From Minisyncoccota bacterium (lineage in GTDB: Bacteria > Patescibacteriota > Minisyncoccia > Minisyncoccales > RBG-13-42-11), in the NCBI GenBank assembly GCA_028712445.1, contig JAQTPY010000004.1, forward strand, positions 1-49,739: a DNA stretch of 49,739 bases, written 5' to 3'. The notes beneath the pieces are model-generated. The model was not told where the DNA came from. It was given only the letters and a program-made list of their open reading frames with translations, and did not search any database. The position numbers were made by a program, and so were the translations under genes. Positions 18,830 through 28,715 of this stretch are shown piece after piece (position 1 is the stretch's first letter; each line of letters opens with the position of its first letter).

Positions 18830-19294
18830 CTACATGGGTCGGATGGGCCTCTTTTGGCGGCACTTAATACAAGTAGTCGCTTCAGATATTGCGGCGCGGC
18901 GGTCAGCAGGAATCTGGGTATTGCAGTCCGAGCAAAGATGGTGAATGCCGGCCACGAGTCTCTCGAAGGCGAATATCGCGTTACAGTAGCTATTCTGGGT
19001 GGCAGATTTTTTCTTGTATTCCATCTCCAAAATGTATCTGTCGTGAAGACCGTCCCTGTCCATTTCATGCTCCAGACATGATCGCTGTTCATGTCTGTGA
19101 AATTGGACGAGCGGATAAAGGCTCGTGATGCGCTCCGTCAATCCATTATAAACGGCGATGATGGTAGCTTTGGGGTAGTGGTCCGCATAAAGGGGCCCTA
19201 TCTCGCTCAACGGCGGAAATGTGAGCCCGTTTGCCCCCTCAACGATCTTTGTCTTCCCGATGGTGTTCTGGGTGGTAGCTGTTACGGTAGCCAA
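18830..19294 (-). CDS. DksA/TraR-type zinc-finger protein
   Basis: C-terminal 'LCSDCNTQIPADRRAAISEATTCIKCRQ' matches the CxxC...IPxxR...CxxC pattern; AGGAGG SD upstream. Confidence 0.65.
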   Translation of the reverse strand: MATVTATTQNTIGKTKIVEGANGLTFPPLSEIGPLYADHYPKATIIAVYNGLTERITSLYPLVQFHRHEQRSCLEHEMDRDGLHDRYILEMEYKKKSATQNSYCNAIFAFERLVAGIHHLCSDCNTQIPADRRAAISEATTCIKCRQKRPIRPM

Positions 19295-19400
19295 GATTTC
19301 CCTCCTTTAAATAATTTTATTATTGACTTTATGAAAAGAGCCGGGGTAAATGAATTTTAAATGAAGTATATATCAGTCAAACAAAAAAATCAAGGGTCGT

Positions 19401-20063
19401 TTAAAGCAATTCAAAATTATTGATGACCAAACCGAATTTATAACCCAGAATCTCCGCCGCTTTCCTGCAATACATCATTCTGTCGGTGAATATTTCAAAA
19501 TATTCAATAACAGGAACGAAGCTGGTATCGATTTTCAAACAAAGATTTATTCTCTTTTTTGCCCTTACAATGTCAATTTTGCTGTAGTTTACCGCAAAAT
19601 TAACCCGATTGTGAATATCTTCCTTGATGAACTTTCCGTCCTTGACCGTCACCCTGCTTCTCCTGACATCCGATTTGTCAGCTAAAACGACTACCGCTGA
19701 AATGGGGTCAGAAAAATCCATTACATCCTTGTCGTGATTGACAATTGCTTGCATTATATGCCCCATCTGTTCAGGAGAAAAATCCTTCCAGAAAATCTGC
19801 TGAAAGATCATTGATCCTAAATAGTTATGATGGCCCCGGCTCAGAAAATTTCCCACATCATGGGCAAAAGCGGCAATGGCCGCCAGCTCCTGCTCCTCTT
19901 TGTTCAATCCGACTTCAATAGCTATGGTCCTTGCTCGGGCTGAAACCAATTCAACGTGATTTAATCCGTGGTCTGTGTATTTTAAATTCTGCAATCTTTT
20001 TTCAGACTGCCTGATGAATTCCAATAAATGCGGGTTTTTCTTTGCTTGGGCGAGATTAATCAT
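19401..20063 (-). CDS. HD-domain phosphohydrolase
   Basis: 'GLNHVELV', 'AAFAHDVGNFLSRGHHNYLGS', 'VNHDKDVMD'. Confidence 0.85.
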   Translation of the reverse strand: MINLAQAKKNPHLLEFIRQSEKRLQNLKYTDHGLNHVELVSARARTIAIEVGLNKEEQELAAIAAFAHDVGNFLSRGHHNYLGSMIFQQIFWKDFSPEQMGHIMQAIVNHDKDVMDFSDPISAVVVLADKSDVRRSRVTVKDGKFIKEDIHNRVNFAVNYSKIDIVRAKKRINLCLKIDTSFVPVIEYFEIFTDRMMYCRKAAEILGYKFGLVINNFELL

Positions 20064-21190
20064 AAATTTAAATATTTTTTTCCTTTTAATTTATCAGGTA
20101 AAAAAGAATCTTTGGAATACTTATTGTAGTCCTTTCCGTAATCAAGATTTTCCATCAGCTTGGTTGAAGGGTTTCTCAATTTCAAGGGAACAGGCAAGTT
20201 TCCGTATTTTTTAACGTCCTCCATGGCGCCCATAAAAGCTTCGTACGAACTCCTGTTTTTCTTGCACTGGCAAAGATAGGTTGTTCCATGAGCAAGATTG
20301 ATGGCGCATTCAGGCAGGCCAATCATTTCAACTGCTCTGAAAACGTCATTTGCCACCACCAGGGCTGTGGGCTGGGCCAGGCCGATGTCTTCTGAAGCGA
20401 AAATCACCATTCTCCTCGCAATGAACTTGGGATCCTCACCTGCATCAATCATTCTGGCTAAATAATAGAGAGCTGCATCAGGCTGGCTGGCTCTCATGCT
20501 TTTAATAAAAGCTGAAATGGTGTTGTAATGTTCTTCCCCCATCTTATCATATCTTAAAAATTTTGACTGGAGAGTGTTCTTTAAATTTTCCACAGTTATC
20601 TTTCCATAGAATTTGCTCGTGTTTTCCAGCATGGTAATGGCCTGCCTGGCGTCTCCGTTTGCCATGTTTATCAGCCATTCTTCAGACTCCTTGTCCATTT
20701 TCAAACCCGTTCTCCTTACAATGGCTTTCATGTTTTCTTCCGAGAGCGCATTTAAAACAAAAACTCTGCAGCGTGAAAGCAGAGCCGGAATAACTTCAAA
20801 ACTAGGATTTTCAGTTGTTGCTCCGATAAGCGTAATCTCTCCTCTTTCCACGTAAGGAAGCAAAAAATCCTGCTGGGATTTATTGAAACGGTGAATTTCA
20901 TCTAAAAAAAGGACTTTTGGAATGCCCTGAGCGTCTTCCTCAACTATTTTTTTTACATCTGCCTTTCCTGATGATACCGCAGACAGTTCGAAAAGTTTAG
21001 CAGATAAGCTTTTTGCATAAATTCTGGCTAAAGTTGTTTTTCCCGTCCCTGGAGGCCCCCAGAAAATAAAAGAGAACAAATGCTTGTTTTCAATAGCAAT
21101 TCTTAAGGGCTTTCCCTGCCCCACTAAATGCTCCTGCCCAACAAACTCTTCCAAGATTTTCGGTCTAATTTTTGAAGCCAATGGTTCCAT
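20060..21190 (-). CDS. rarA: Replication-associated recombination protein A (RarA/MgsA)
   Basis: 'FWGPPGTGKTTLARIYA', 'LFLDEIHRFNKSQQDFLLPYVERGEITLIGATTENPSFEV'. Confidence 0.95.
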   Translation of the reverse strand: MEPLASKIRPKILEEFVGQEHLVGQGKPLRIAIENKHLFSFIFWGPPGTGKTTLARIYAKSLSAKLFELSAVSSGKADVKKIVEEDAQGIPKVLFLDEIHRFNKSQQDFLLPYVERGEITLIGATTENPSFEVIPALLSRCRVFVLNALSEENMKAIVRRTGLKMDKESEEWLINMANGDARQAITMLENTSKFYGKITVENLKNTLQSKFLRYDKMGEEHYNTISAFIKSMRASQPDAALYYLARMIDAGEDPKFIARRMVIFASEDIGLAQPTALVVANDVFRAVEMIGLPECAINLAHGTTYLCQCKKNRSSYEAFMGAMEDVKKYGNLPVPLKLRNPSTKLMENLDYGKDYNKYSKDSFLPDKLKGKKYLNL

Positions 21191-21228
21191 TGATTCATTC
21201 TGCCATTTTCACTCCTGCCTGTCTATTC

Positions 21229-21259
21229 GGGATGTGCTTAGCCCGACCCCGCACATCCC
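21229..21259 (+). repeat. REP-like palindrome, copy 1
   Basis: GGGATGTGCTTAGCCCGACCCCGCACATCCC. Confidence 0.75.
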
Positions 21260-21260
21260 C

Positions 21261-22523
21261 CTAAATGTTCTTTGCGGCGGATTGGCCTGCCACGTATCCC
21301 GTAGTCCAGCAATTCTGGAGATTGTATCCCCCGCTCGGGCCGTCTAAATCGATTATTTCTCCGGCAAAAAAGAGATTTTCAATTATTTTTGATTTCATGG
21401 TTCGGGAATCAATTTCTTTCAATGAAACTCCTCCGGAAGTGGCTATGGCTGATTCAAAATCCAAAAGTCCTGAAACCGTCATTTTCATTCCTTTCAAAAC
21501 ATTTATTAATGCGCGCCTCTCTTCCTTAGTTATGCAGTTTACAGATTTTTCAGGATCTATCTGGGAAAAATTAATGACAATGGGGATCAGTTTCAGGGGC
21601 AACAGGTCAGAAAGGGCATTTTTAAACTGCTTTCTCTGAAATTTCTTAAAATCCCTCTGCAGCCTTGAATCAAGTTCTTCTTCGGTCAGACCAGGTTTCA
21701 AATCCAGTTCCAATTTCACTTCGCCCTTTTCCAGAATAGCTCCTATTTTCTTTGACATATCCAGAACAATGGGCCCCGAAATTCCAAAATGGGTAAAAAG
21801 AGCCTCCCCTGTTCTGTCTTCTTCTTTTTTCCCATTTAAAAAAACTGTCAGTTTCACGTTTTTTAAACTCAAACCCTGGACGCTTTTGGGCCAGCTTTCT
21901 TTAATTTGCAGAGGAACCAGAGAAGGTCTGGGAGAAATTACGCTGTGCCCAAGACTTTTTGCCCAAAAAAAACCATCTCCTGTGGAGCCGGTTCCCGGAA
22001 ATGATTTTCCTCCGGTGCAAATGATGTAGTTTTTAGCTGAAATCCTCCTTCCGTCTTTCAATTGAACCCCGGTCACTCTTCTGCCCGAACTAAATATTTT
22101 CTCAACCCGAAGACCAGATTGTATCTTTACTTTTCCTTCTTTAAAATACTTAATTAAAACATCAAGAACATCTGACGCTTTGTCGCTTTCAGGAAAAACC
22201 CTTTTTCCTCTTTCAACTTTGGTTCTAACTCCCCTCTTTTCAAAAAAATCAATAGTTTCTCTTGGGCCGAAAAAAGACAGAGGCGACAAAAGGAACTGCC
22301 CCTCTTTCCCGTATGCTTTTACAAATTCCTTTAAATTGAATTCTGCGTGGGTTAAATTGCATCTCTCTCTTCCTGTCAAAAGCAATTTTCTCCCCAAATC
22401 AAGATTTTTTTCAATTAAAATCGTTTTGGCTCCGACTTCAGCCGATCTTCCTGCCGCCATTAATCCGGCAGGGCCTCCCCCTATCACTGCCACTTCAAAA
22501 TCGCGATTGACTGTTTTCTTCAT
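21261..22523 (-). CDS. NAD(P)/FAD-dependent oxidoreductase, HI0933/YhiN family
   Basis: 'AVIGGGPAGLMAAGRSAE', 'GRKLLLTGRERCNLTH', 'FFAGEIIDLDGPSGGYNLQNCWTTGYVAG'. Confidence 0.95.
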   Translation of the reverse strand: MKKTVNRDFEVAVIGGGPAGLMAAGRSAEVGAKTILIEKNLDLGRKLLLTGRERCNLTHAEFNLKEFVKAYGKEGQFLLSPLSFFGPRETIDFFEKRGVRTKVERGKRVFPESDKASDVLDVLIKYFKEGKVKIQSGLRVEKIFSSGRRVTGVQLKDGRRISAKNYIICTGGKSFPGTGSTGDGFFWAKSLGHSVISPRPSLVPLQIKESWPKSVQGLSLKNVKLTVFLNGKKEEDRTGEALFTHFGISGPIVLDMSKKIGAILEKGEVKLELDLKPGLTEEELDSRLQRDFKKFQRKQFKNALSDLLPLKLIPIVINFSQIDPEKSVNCITKEERRALINVLKGMKMTVSGLLDFESAIATSGGVSLKEIDSRTMKSKIIENLFFAGEIIDLDGPSGGYNLQNCWTTGYVAGQSAAKNI

Positions 22524-22536
22524 AAAATCTCAAAAA

Positions 22537-22926
22537 TTATTTTTTACTCGCTTTAATTCCCAGAACAATCATTAATCCTAGAATGCTCCATACCAGGAAG
22601 CCGGAAAGAATGATAATCGGACCGGGAAAGAAAGGATAATAAAAAAACGCGGGTATCCCTCCGAATAAAATCATACAAACCATCCCCCAAAGAAAACCCT
22701 TAACCCAAATATTTACTTTTTCCAACAGTTTATAGAAAAAAATGATGAAAATGACGCCAAGCAGACTGCCCAAAAGGCAATGGGCTGAAAAAACTGCCCA
22801 CCTTTCAGTGATTCCAATTAGCGAAAATAACGCTGAAGGACCGACAAAAGTGATGAAAATAAAATCAACTAAAGCTCCGCCGATCAGCCCGCCGGCAAAA
22901 GCGCCAAATGTTTCAGATGTTTTCAT
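22537..22926 (-). CDS. Hypothetical membrane protein
   Basis: Hydrophobic ORF in gene context. Confidence 0.6.
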   Translation of the reverse strand: MKTSETFGAFAGGLIGGALVDFIFITFVGPSALFSLIGITERWAVFSAHCLLGSLLGVIFIIFFYKLLEKVNIWVKGFLWGMVCMILFGGIPAFFYYPFFPGPIIILSGFLVWSILGLMIVLGIKASKK

Positions 22927-23007
22927 TAATAGATATTACCACATTTTCAAAAGGAAAATATCCCGCTCTTTAAAGAGTGGCGTTAAAGCGATGGCTCATT
23001 TGATCTC

Positions 23008-23289
23008 TTAAGGTCCCGGCAGTTCAACTGGCGGGATTTCAGGTTCAGTAAAAAAGTTCGATTTAATCAGAATGAAAGTAAAGACTCCTGCAATTAAGAT
23101 CATGACAATCACCAACGGTATAAGCAGCTTTGTTTTTAAGGGCGGTGGAGGGCAGGCGGGCGGCGGCTGGGGTGAAACCAGGTATACTGGTGATGGTTCC
23201 GGGGGAGGATTTGAAGGGGGCTGTGGTGTTTCCGGCAATTTATGTCTCTCGGGCTCCTGAGGAGGATTTTGATCAGGATTGTTCTGCAT
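23008..23289 (-). CDS. Proline-rich single-pass membrane protein
   Basis: Pro-rich N-terminal half followed by one TM segment. Confidence 0.5.
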   Translation of the reverse strand: MQNNPDQNPPQEPERHKLPETPQPPSNPPPEPSPVYLVSPQPPPACPPPPLKTKLLIPLVIVMILIAGVFTFILIKSNFFTEPEIPPVELPGP

Positions 23290-23306
23290 AAAATTTAATA
23301 AAACAT

Positions 23307-23894
23307 CTATTTTCCGACTGCTCTTTTCTTTGCTGATCCTGCAGATATTCTGGGCTTATGGATAATTTTATCTGCTTCCTCGCTCATTATGACGATTTTT
23401 TTATTTTCCACCTCGCCTTTTATCATTTCCAAAAGTTTGAAAGGGTGAACGTTATAATAATCGCCGTCAAAAATGAATCTTATCTTCTTTCGCAGAGAAA
23501 ATGGAAGTTCTTGTGTCGCCACCTCGCTTATATATTTCGGGGAAAAAAGATAGACCGAAGAATAATCATTCTTTGAAGGAATCTGCTTTGAGATCCTTCT
23601 GAACTGAAAAGCGAAATTTCTGAGCATTTTTTCCTTCAGAGGCACCTGGCCGGATCCCGTTTTAAAAATCCCTCCACCCACAACCTCCCCGAACAAACTT
23701 TCTTTGTCTGAATACCTTGGCTTGATAATCTGAAGAGATTCCACTCTTTCAATCTTTCCTCCGAAAGCTATGTAAAACTCCATTTCCTGTTTTCCCGTCA
23801 CTATGAGCAGGGATTTTAAATCCAGGAACTGTGGAAGTTTTTGCGATATTTCCATAGTTATATTTAAAATGACCTTTACATCTTCATTATACAA
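23307..23894 (-). CDS. Hypothetical, possibly baeRF/host-attachment-like
   Basis: 'YLFSPKYISEVATQELPFSLRKKIRFIFDGDYYNVHPFKLLEMI' loosely resembles host-attachment/baeRF proteins. Confidence 0.4.
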   Translation of the reverse strand: MYNEDVKVILNITMEISQKLPQFLDLKSLLIVTGKQEMEFYIAFGGKIERVESLQIIKPRYSDKESLFGEVVGGGIFKTGSGQVPLKEKMLRNFAFQFRRISKQIPSKNDYSSVYLFSPKYISEVATQELPFSLRKKIRFIFDGDYYNVHPFKLLEMIKGEVENKKIVIMSEEADKIIHKPRISAGSAKKRAVGK

Positions 23895-23932
23895 TGAAAA
23901 GATTTCAAAATTGAAAACAAGTTATGACAAAA

Positions 23933-24340
23933 TTATTTTTTTACCAAATTAACCACAGATCCAATCGCTCCGATAAGAAATGATATGGGGAAAATAATGG
24001 TGGCCAGAATGAAAAAGAAAGATTCGTCAATTCTGGGAATTTTCAGCAAGCCGGCAAATATAAGGCCGTAAATGAAATTGTGCAAGATCACGCTCAAGAA
24101 TATTCCTGCAGCTGAAAATCCGGTAATCAGAAGAAAATTTTTGGCCTGGCCCAAAGATACCTCTCTTGCGGTCAGGAAAATTAGAATAATTCCCAAAATC
24201 AGCAGGCTGCCTCCGGCCATAATAAAGAAAGAAGGGCTCATAATGTAAGTCCCAAAAGACGGTATGTTGAAAACCAGCATTATCGCCGCAAACACAATTA
24301 TTAGGGCGCCGAAGGTGATTAGAATTAATTTTTTTTCCAT
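23933..24340 (-). CDS. Hypothetical membrane protein
   Basis: Four hydrophobic segments. Confidence 0.55.
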   Translation of the reverse strand: MEKKLILITFGALIIVFAAIMLVFNIPSFGTYIMSPSFFIMAGGSLLILGIILIFLTAREVSLGQAKNFLLITGFSAAGIFLSVILHNFIYGLIFAGLLKIPRIDESFFFILATIIFPISFLIGAIGSVVNLVKK

Positions 24341-24347
24341 AGTCCTT

Positions 24348-24914
24348 TCATTTCCTTTTATAGAGGCCGACCAAATCAGCCTGATCTATAATATGCGTCT
24401 CCATGGCCCTGATTAAATCCTCTCTTCTCGAGGAAGGATCAAGATCAAGCGTGTCATCTAAGGCATAGAGCTTAAAATAATAATGATGAATATCGCTGGG
24501 AGGACAGGGCCCCTCGTAAGACTGGGATTCATAATCATTTGTCCCCTCAATGCTTCCTTTAGGAACACTCCCCTCCTCAATCAAAAATGCTTTAGGATCA
24601 ATATTCCAAACCAGCCAGTGCGCCCATATTCCGCCACCTGCATCAGGATCCTCAATAATTAAAGCCAGGCTTTTTGCTTCCTGCGGAACATTGCTTATCT
24701 TCAAGGAAGGATTAACATTCTCTCCATCGCAGGTGTATTTTTCAGGAATCATTTCATCGTTTTTGAAGGCCGAACTTGTTATTTCCATAGTTATAAATTC
24801 TTCTTTGTTAATTTTCTCTGAAGGATTCTCGACCTTTGTTAAAATGAAAAACCCGCCCGCATAAAGGGGCAAAACCAAAACGAGAAATTTGAGAAAAACC
24901 TTTAACTCCCCCAT
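24348..24914 (-). CDS. YbhB/YbcL (PEBP) family protein
   Basis: 'IPEKYTCDGENVNPSLKI', 'LALIIEDPDAGGGIWAHWLVWNI', 'YEGPCPPSDIHHYYFKLYALD'. Confidence 0.93.
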   Translation of the reverse strand: MGELKVFLKFLVLVLPLYAGGFFILTKVENPSEKINKEEFITMEITSSAFKNDEMIPEKYTCDGENVNPSLKISNVPQEAKSLALIIEDPDAGGGIWAHWLVWNIDPKAFLIEEGSVPKGSIEGTNDYESQSYEGPCPPSDIHHYYFKLYALDDTLDLDPSSRREDLIRAMETHIIDQADLVGLYKRK

Positions 24915-25034
24915 TGGTTTTTAACTCTTATTCTATGCATTTTAATTTTCCCACTTCCAGAATATTTTGTCTAATTCCGTGACTCGGATGTTTTTTTGTG
25001 ATTTAATATATTAAATGCAATTTCATCTCAAAGT

Positions 25035-26213
25035 ATGCCAATCATCATTCTTTTTCTAGCCATAGCCATAGTAGTTTCCATAGCCGGAATGATAATAAAT
25101 CCCAATGTCAATCTGATCAGCCAGGCAGACCAAAAACAGGAAGAACAGATGGTTAAAACTCAGCAGGCAAAAACAAGCGCGGGATCTAAAACCGGATCTT
25201 CGGGATCTAAATCTGCAACCCAGCCTCAAACTTCAGACTCAGGGCTGAACACTTACATTATCTACAATTCGGCAAGCCCGGTTGTTTTTTCTGAAACCAA
25301 TACCGTCTTTTTTGATTTTGACGCCGTCATTCCTTCCTCAATAAACAAAAATGATGTTTATTTTGAAACCAAAATCGAAGGTTTGGATTCCGATTGGCAG
25401 ACTACCAATGAAAAAAAGCGGGAAGTGATTTTTCCCGGCGGATCCAAAAGTTATACTTTCCAGGTCAGGGCCAGAACCAGCAAGGAAATTGATCCTTCGC
25501 CGGCTCAAAGAACGATTACGATAAACGTTTCTCCTTATTTGGGAAAAATTGAAATCAGCCAGGTAGACAGGACCGGCGCAGATTTCAATCCTTCTTTAAT
25601 CAAACTGACAGCAAACATAAACCAGGGAGCTTCTTTGAACATTACCGGCTGGAAACTGAAAGCATCCAGGGGAAGTTTTTTGATTCCTGGCGGAACCAAA
25701 ACCTATCAGTTATCCTCGTCAGGAAACATTAATTTGTATTACGGTGACGGGGTTTACATTTCTTCAGCTTCAGGTCCCTTCGGCAGCAATCCCAATGCCT
25801 TCAGACTGAACCGCTGCATGGGATATTTAAAGAGCTCGTATAACTTTAAAATATCTGTTCCTTCAAATTGCCCAACAGCCAGCCCGAACAGTTTTCCTTC
25901 CTATCTCCAGAATTCCTGCAAAGATTACATTCTGACTTTAGAATCATGCAAGCAGGCCACTTATCAGGGATTGGAAAGCTATAAGCTGACCGGAGATGAT
26001 ACCTGCCGGGATTACATTGATTCTAATTTCACTTACGGAGGATGCCTGTCTTCACATTCATCAGATTCCGATTTCACTGAGAATGAATGGCATATTTACA
26101 CCAACAGGCAGGACAGGGAAATAATGGATATAAACAGCGACACTGTCTATCTTTATGATCAGAACGGGCTGTTTATAGACAAATATTGCTACGGCAGCCA
26201 AAGCTGCTCCTAA
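25035..26213 (+). CDS. Secreted/membrane-anchored protein with lamin-tail-like domain
   Basis: N-terminal TM; 'INQGASLNITGWKLKA', 'FRLNRCMGYLKSSYNFKISVPSNCP'. Confidence 0.55.
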   Translation: MPIIILFLAIAIVVSIAGMIINPNVNLISQADQKQEEQMVKTQQAKTSAGSKTGSSGSKSATQPQTSDSGLNTYIIYNSASPVVFSETNTVFFDFDAVIPSSINKNDVYFETKIEGLDSDWQTTNEKKREVIFPGGSKSYTFQVRARTSKEIDPSPAQRTITINVSPYLGKIEISQVDRTGADFNPSLIKLTANINQGASLNITGWKLKASRGSFLIPGGTKTYQLSSSGNINLYYGDGVYISSASGPFGSNPNAFRLNRCMGYLKSSYNFKISVPSNCPTASPNSFPSYLQNSCKDYILTLESCKQATYQGLESYKLTGDDTCRDYIDSNFTYGGCLSSHSSDSDFTENEWHIYTNRQDREIMDINSDTVYLYDQNGLFIDKYCYGSQSCS

Positions 26214-26224
26214 GTAAAGAAAAA

Positions 26225-26246
26225 CAGCCCCGCGGGGCCGTTTTTT
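26225..26246. terminator. Intrinsic terminator between convergent genes
   Basis: GCCCCGCGGGGC followed by T6. Confidence 0.7.
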
Positions 26247-26256
26247 GATACTCGTT

Positions 26257-26952
26257 TTAGTTTGGGCGCAAACAGTTGTTTACTCCGCCGTACCATCTGC
26301 CGTACTGACAATCCTGGCTGTGGCAAGCCGGGGCCTCCCCTTTCAGCAGGTTGACTGCTTCTTTGAATATGTTGGGCACATATGTGGGATCTGTGTCTAT
26401 GACATGGATTTCTTTTCTGAAAGGAAGCTTGTCATTGAATCCGTTTTCCTTATCTACGATATAGAAAGCCAGAAACCCTTTTCTTATGGTCTGATATCCA
26501 TTCTTTTCTAAAAGGCAGGTATAGACATCAAGCTGCAGCTGGAAGCGGTCATAGACGTTTGCTACCTGGCTTCCGGTTGATTTGTAGTCTAAAGGAGCCA
26601 GTTTGCCTTCCGTGAATTCCAGAACATCATCTACGGCTCCAAAAAGCGTGGCATCAAGTTCAGCGTCATAAAAACGGATTCCCTGGAAATTATCTCTCCA
26701 TTGATCAAGCAATTTCTGGTTTGAAAAAAGCTTTGCCGGAACATTGTTGGCCACCAGCAAAGGGTGAAGTTCTTTTTTTCTTCTATAGCTGTCGAATTCC
26801 TGTTTCAAAAGAATATCCACAGCCGCGTTCAGAGCGTACGGATAGGGCTGAGGTCTTCTTACTCCCATTTTCTTTTCCAGCCAAAAACAAAGCGGGCATT
26901 CATAGTAAAGATTAAGCGAATTCGGAGACAGCTGGATGGGTTTTTTATACAT
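26257..26952 (-). CDS. RecB/Cas4-like PD-(D/E)XK nuclease, orphan
   Basis: 'SPNSLNLYYECPLCFWLEK', 'FGAVDDVLEFTEGKLAPLDYKSTG', 'RFQLQLDVYTCLLEKNGY', C-terminal 'CHSQDCQYGRW'; start re-picked. Confidence 0.75.
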   Translation of the reverse strand: MYKKPIQLSPNSLNLYYECPLCFWLEKKMGVRRPQPYPYALNAAVDILLKQEFDSYRRKKELHPLLVANNVPAKLFSNQKLLDQWRDNFQGIRFYDAELDATLFGAVDDVLEFTEGKLAPLDYKSTGSQVANVYDRFQLQLDVYTCLLEKNGYQTIRKGFLAFYIVDKENGFNDKLPFRKEIHVIDTDPTYVPNIFKEAVNLLKGEAPACHSQDCQYGRWYGGVNNCLRPN

Positions 26953-26956
26953 GTAA

Positions 26957-28093
26957 TCACATCTTACCTTTTTTAATGTCTTGACGCAATTTTTCAATAT
27001 ATGTGTTAAAGAAATAAAGATTGTGGAAGGTAAGCAGTTTCAAGGGAGTGATTTCATGAGCTCTCAATAAGTGAGAAATATATCCCCTTGAATAAGTCTG
27101 ACAAACAGAGCAGGAACAATTTTTATCTAAAGGTCTTTTATCTTTCATTAAAGACGCCTTTCTTAAATCAATTCTTCCTTCCGAAGTAAAGGCAATTCCC
27201 CTTCTGGCGTAATGAGTAGGGACTATGCAGTCGAAAGTGTCCACCCCGGCTTTGATTATTTGGGGAATATCTTCCAAATGCCCTATTCCCAGCAAGTGCC
27301 TGGGCTTGTTTTCAGGCAGCTCCTTTAAGGTCCAGTTTAACATCTGGACCATTGTTTTTTTATTTGATCCGAATTCTCCCCCTATCCCGAATCCGTCAAA
27401 AGGCAAAGAAGCCATGTATTCAGCCGACTTAATCCTCAGGTCCTTGAATTTTCCGCCCTGGGTAATTCCGAAAAGAGCCTGGTTTGTCTTTTTTGTTTCC
27501 AAACATATCCTGGCCCACCTGTGGGTTTTTTCCAGGGATTTTTTCGTATACTCGTGATTTGCAATGGGAGAAGTGCATTCATCGAAAGCGAAAATAATAT
27601 CTGCTCCAAGCTTTTCCTGGATTCTTATTGATTCTCTGGGGCCCATGAACATTTCCCTGCCATCAACGTATGATTTAAAATAAACTCCATCTTCAGTGAT
27701 TTTTAAAAATTTGGGCTGCTGACCTGCTTTAATATCTTCCTCTCTTTTTTCTTTTAATATCTTTCCTGTGCCAAAATCTCTTCCGAATCCCAGACTGAAA
27801 ACCTGAAAACCTCCCGAATCAGTCATTACAGGCCCCTGCCATTTCATGAATTTATGCAATCCCCCATGACTCTTTACTACAGCTTCTCCGGGCCTCAGAT
27901 GAAGATGATAGGTATTGCAGATTAAAAGCTGGCTTTTTACTTCTTTTATTTCTTCTGAAGTCAGAGTTTTTACCACAGCCTGGGTGGCAACAGTAACCAA
28001 AGAAGGCGTTTCAGCTGTTCCATGGCTCGTTTTTAAAAGGCCTACTCTGGCCTTGCTTGTCTTTGACTTCTTTAGAATTTTAAACTCAATCAT
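26957..28093 (-). CDS. tgt: Queuine tRNA-ribosyltransferase
   Basis: 'VMTDSGGFQVFSLG', 'FDCIVPTHYARRGIAFT', 'CSCSVCQTYSRGYISHLLRAHE'. Confidence 0.95.
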   Translation of the reverse strand: MIEFKILKKSKTSKARVGLLKTSHGTAETPSLVTVATQAVVKTLTSEEIKEVKSQLLICNTYHLHLRPGEAVVKSHGGLHKFMKWQGPVMTDSGGFQVFSLGFGRDFGTGKILKEKREEDIKAGQQPKFLKITEDGVYFKSYVDGREMFMGPRESIRIQEKLGADIIFAFDECTSPIANHEYTKKSLEKTHRWARICLETKKTNQALFGITQGGKFKDLRIKSAEYMASLPFDGFGIGGEFGSNKKTMVQMLNWTLKELPENKPRHLLGIGHLEDIPQIIKAGVDTFDCIVPTHYARRGIAFTSEGRIDLRKASLMKDKRPLDKNCSCSVCQTYSRGYISHLLRAHEITPLKLLTFHNLYFFNTYIEKLRQDIKKGKM

Positions 28094-28196
28094 TTTGGTT
28101 ATTCCATTTTGCCATTATGGAGCGAATTTGTCTATTTGATTTGATTTTTACGCAATAAAAAAGAGGATGTTAGTCCCCTTTTATTCTTTCCTCCTT

Positions 28197-28604
28197 TTAG
28201 AACACAACCAGTTCGAAGTTTGATACTTCATCATTCCTTTTAACAACCATTTTGATCATTTCAACGATGTCTTCAAAAGGAGTGCTTTTGGAAATGAATC
28301 CGGCGGTACCGGCATCAAAAGCCATCTTTCTGTACGGTTCTCCTTCGTGAAAACTGAGTATAAAGACCACTGTGTCTGGCGAAACGACCTTAATTTTTCT
28401 GGCTGCCACGATTCCGTTCATTTTAGGCATTTCGAAGTCTAACAAAGCTATGTCAGGCTTCAAGTCTTTGGCCAGTTGGACTGCCCCTTCCCCGTCACAG
28501 GAAGCGCCCAATAATTCAAAGTCATTTTCGGCCTTAAACAGGCTGGTAATTGCTTCAAGGATCATCTTGTGGTCGTCTGCGATTATAATCCTTATTTTCT
28601 CCAT
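28197..28604 (-). CDS. Stand-alone response-regulator receiver domain
   Basis: 'IRIIIADDHKMILEAI', 'PDIALLDFEMPKMNG', 'AGTAGFISKS'; no HTH. Confidence 0.9.
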   Translation of the reverse strand: MEKIRIIIADDHKMILEAITSLFKAENDFELLGASCDGEGAVQLAKDLKPDIALLDFEMPKMNGIVAARKIKVVSPDTVVFILSFHEGEPYRKMAFDAGTAGFISKSTPFEDIVEMIKMVVKRNDEVSNFELVVF

Positions 28605-28715
28605 TCTTCATCCTCCTTTGTAAAAATACTGGATAATGAATTTTACGATATTTTTGCCAGATGTCAAGGTACAAATAAAAAGATGGGTTTTGGCCCATCT
28701 TATTAACTCATAATA

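Noticed and set aside
18854-19360. + strand ORFs over the zinc-finger gene
   Set aside because: Opposite a frame with a clear C4 zinc finger, SD and terminator.
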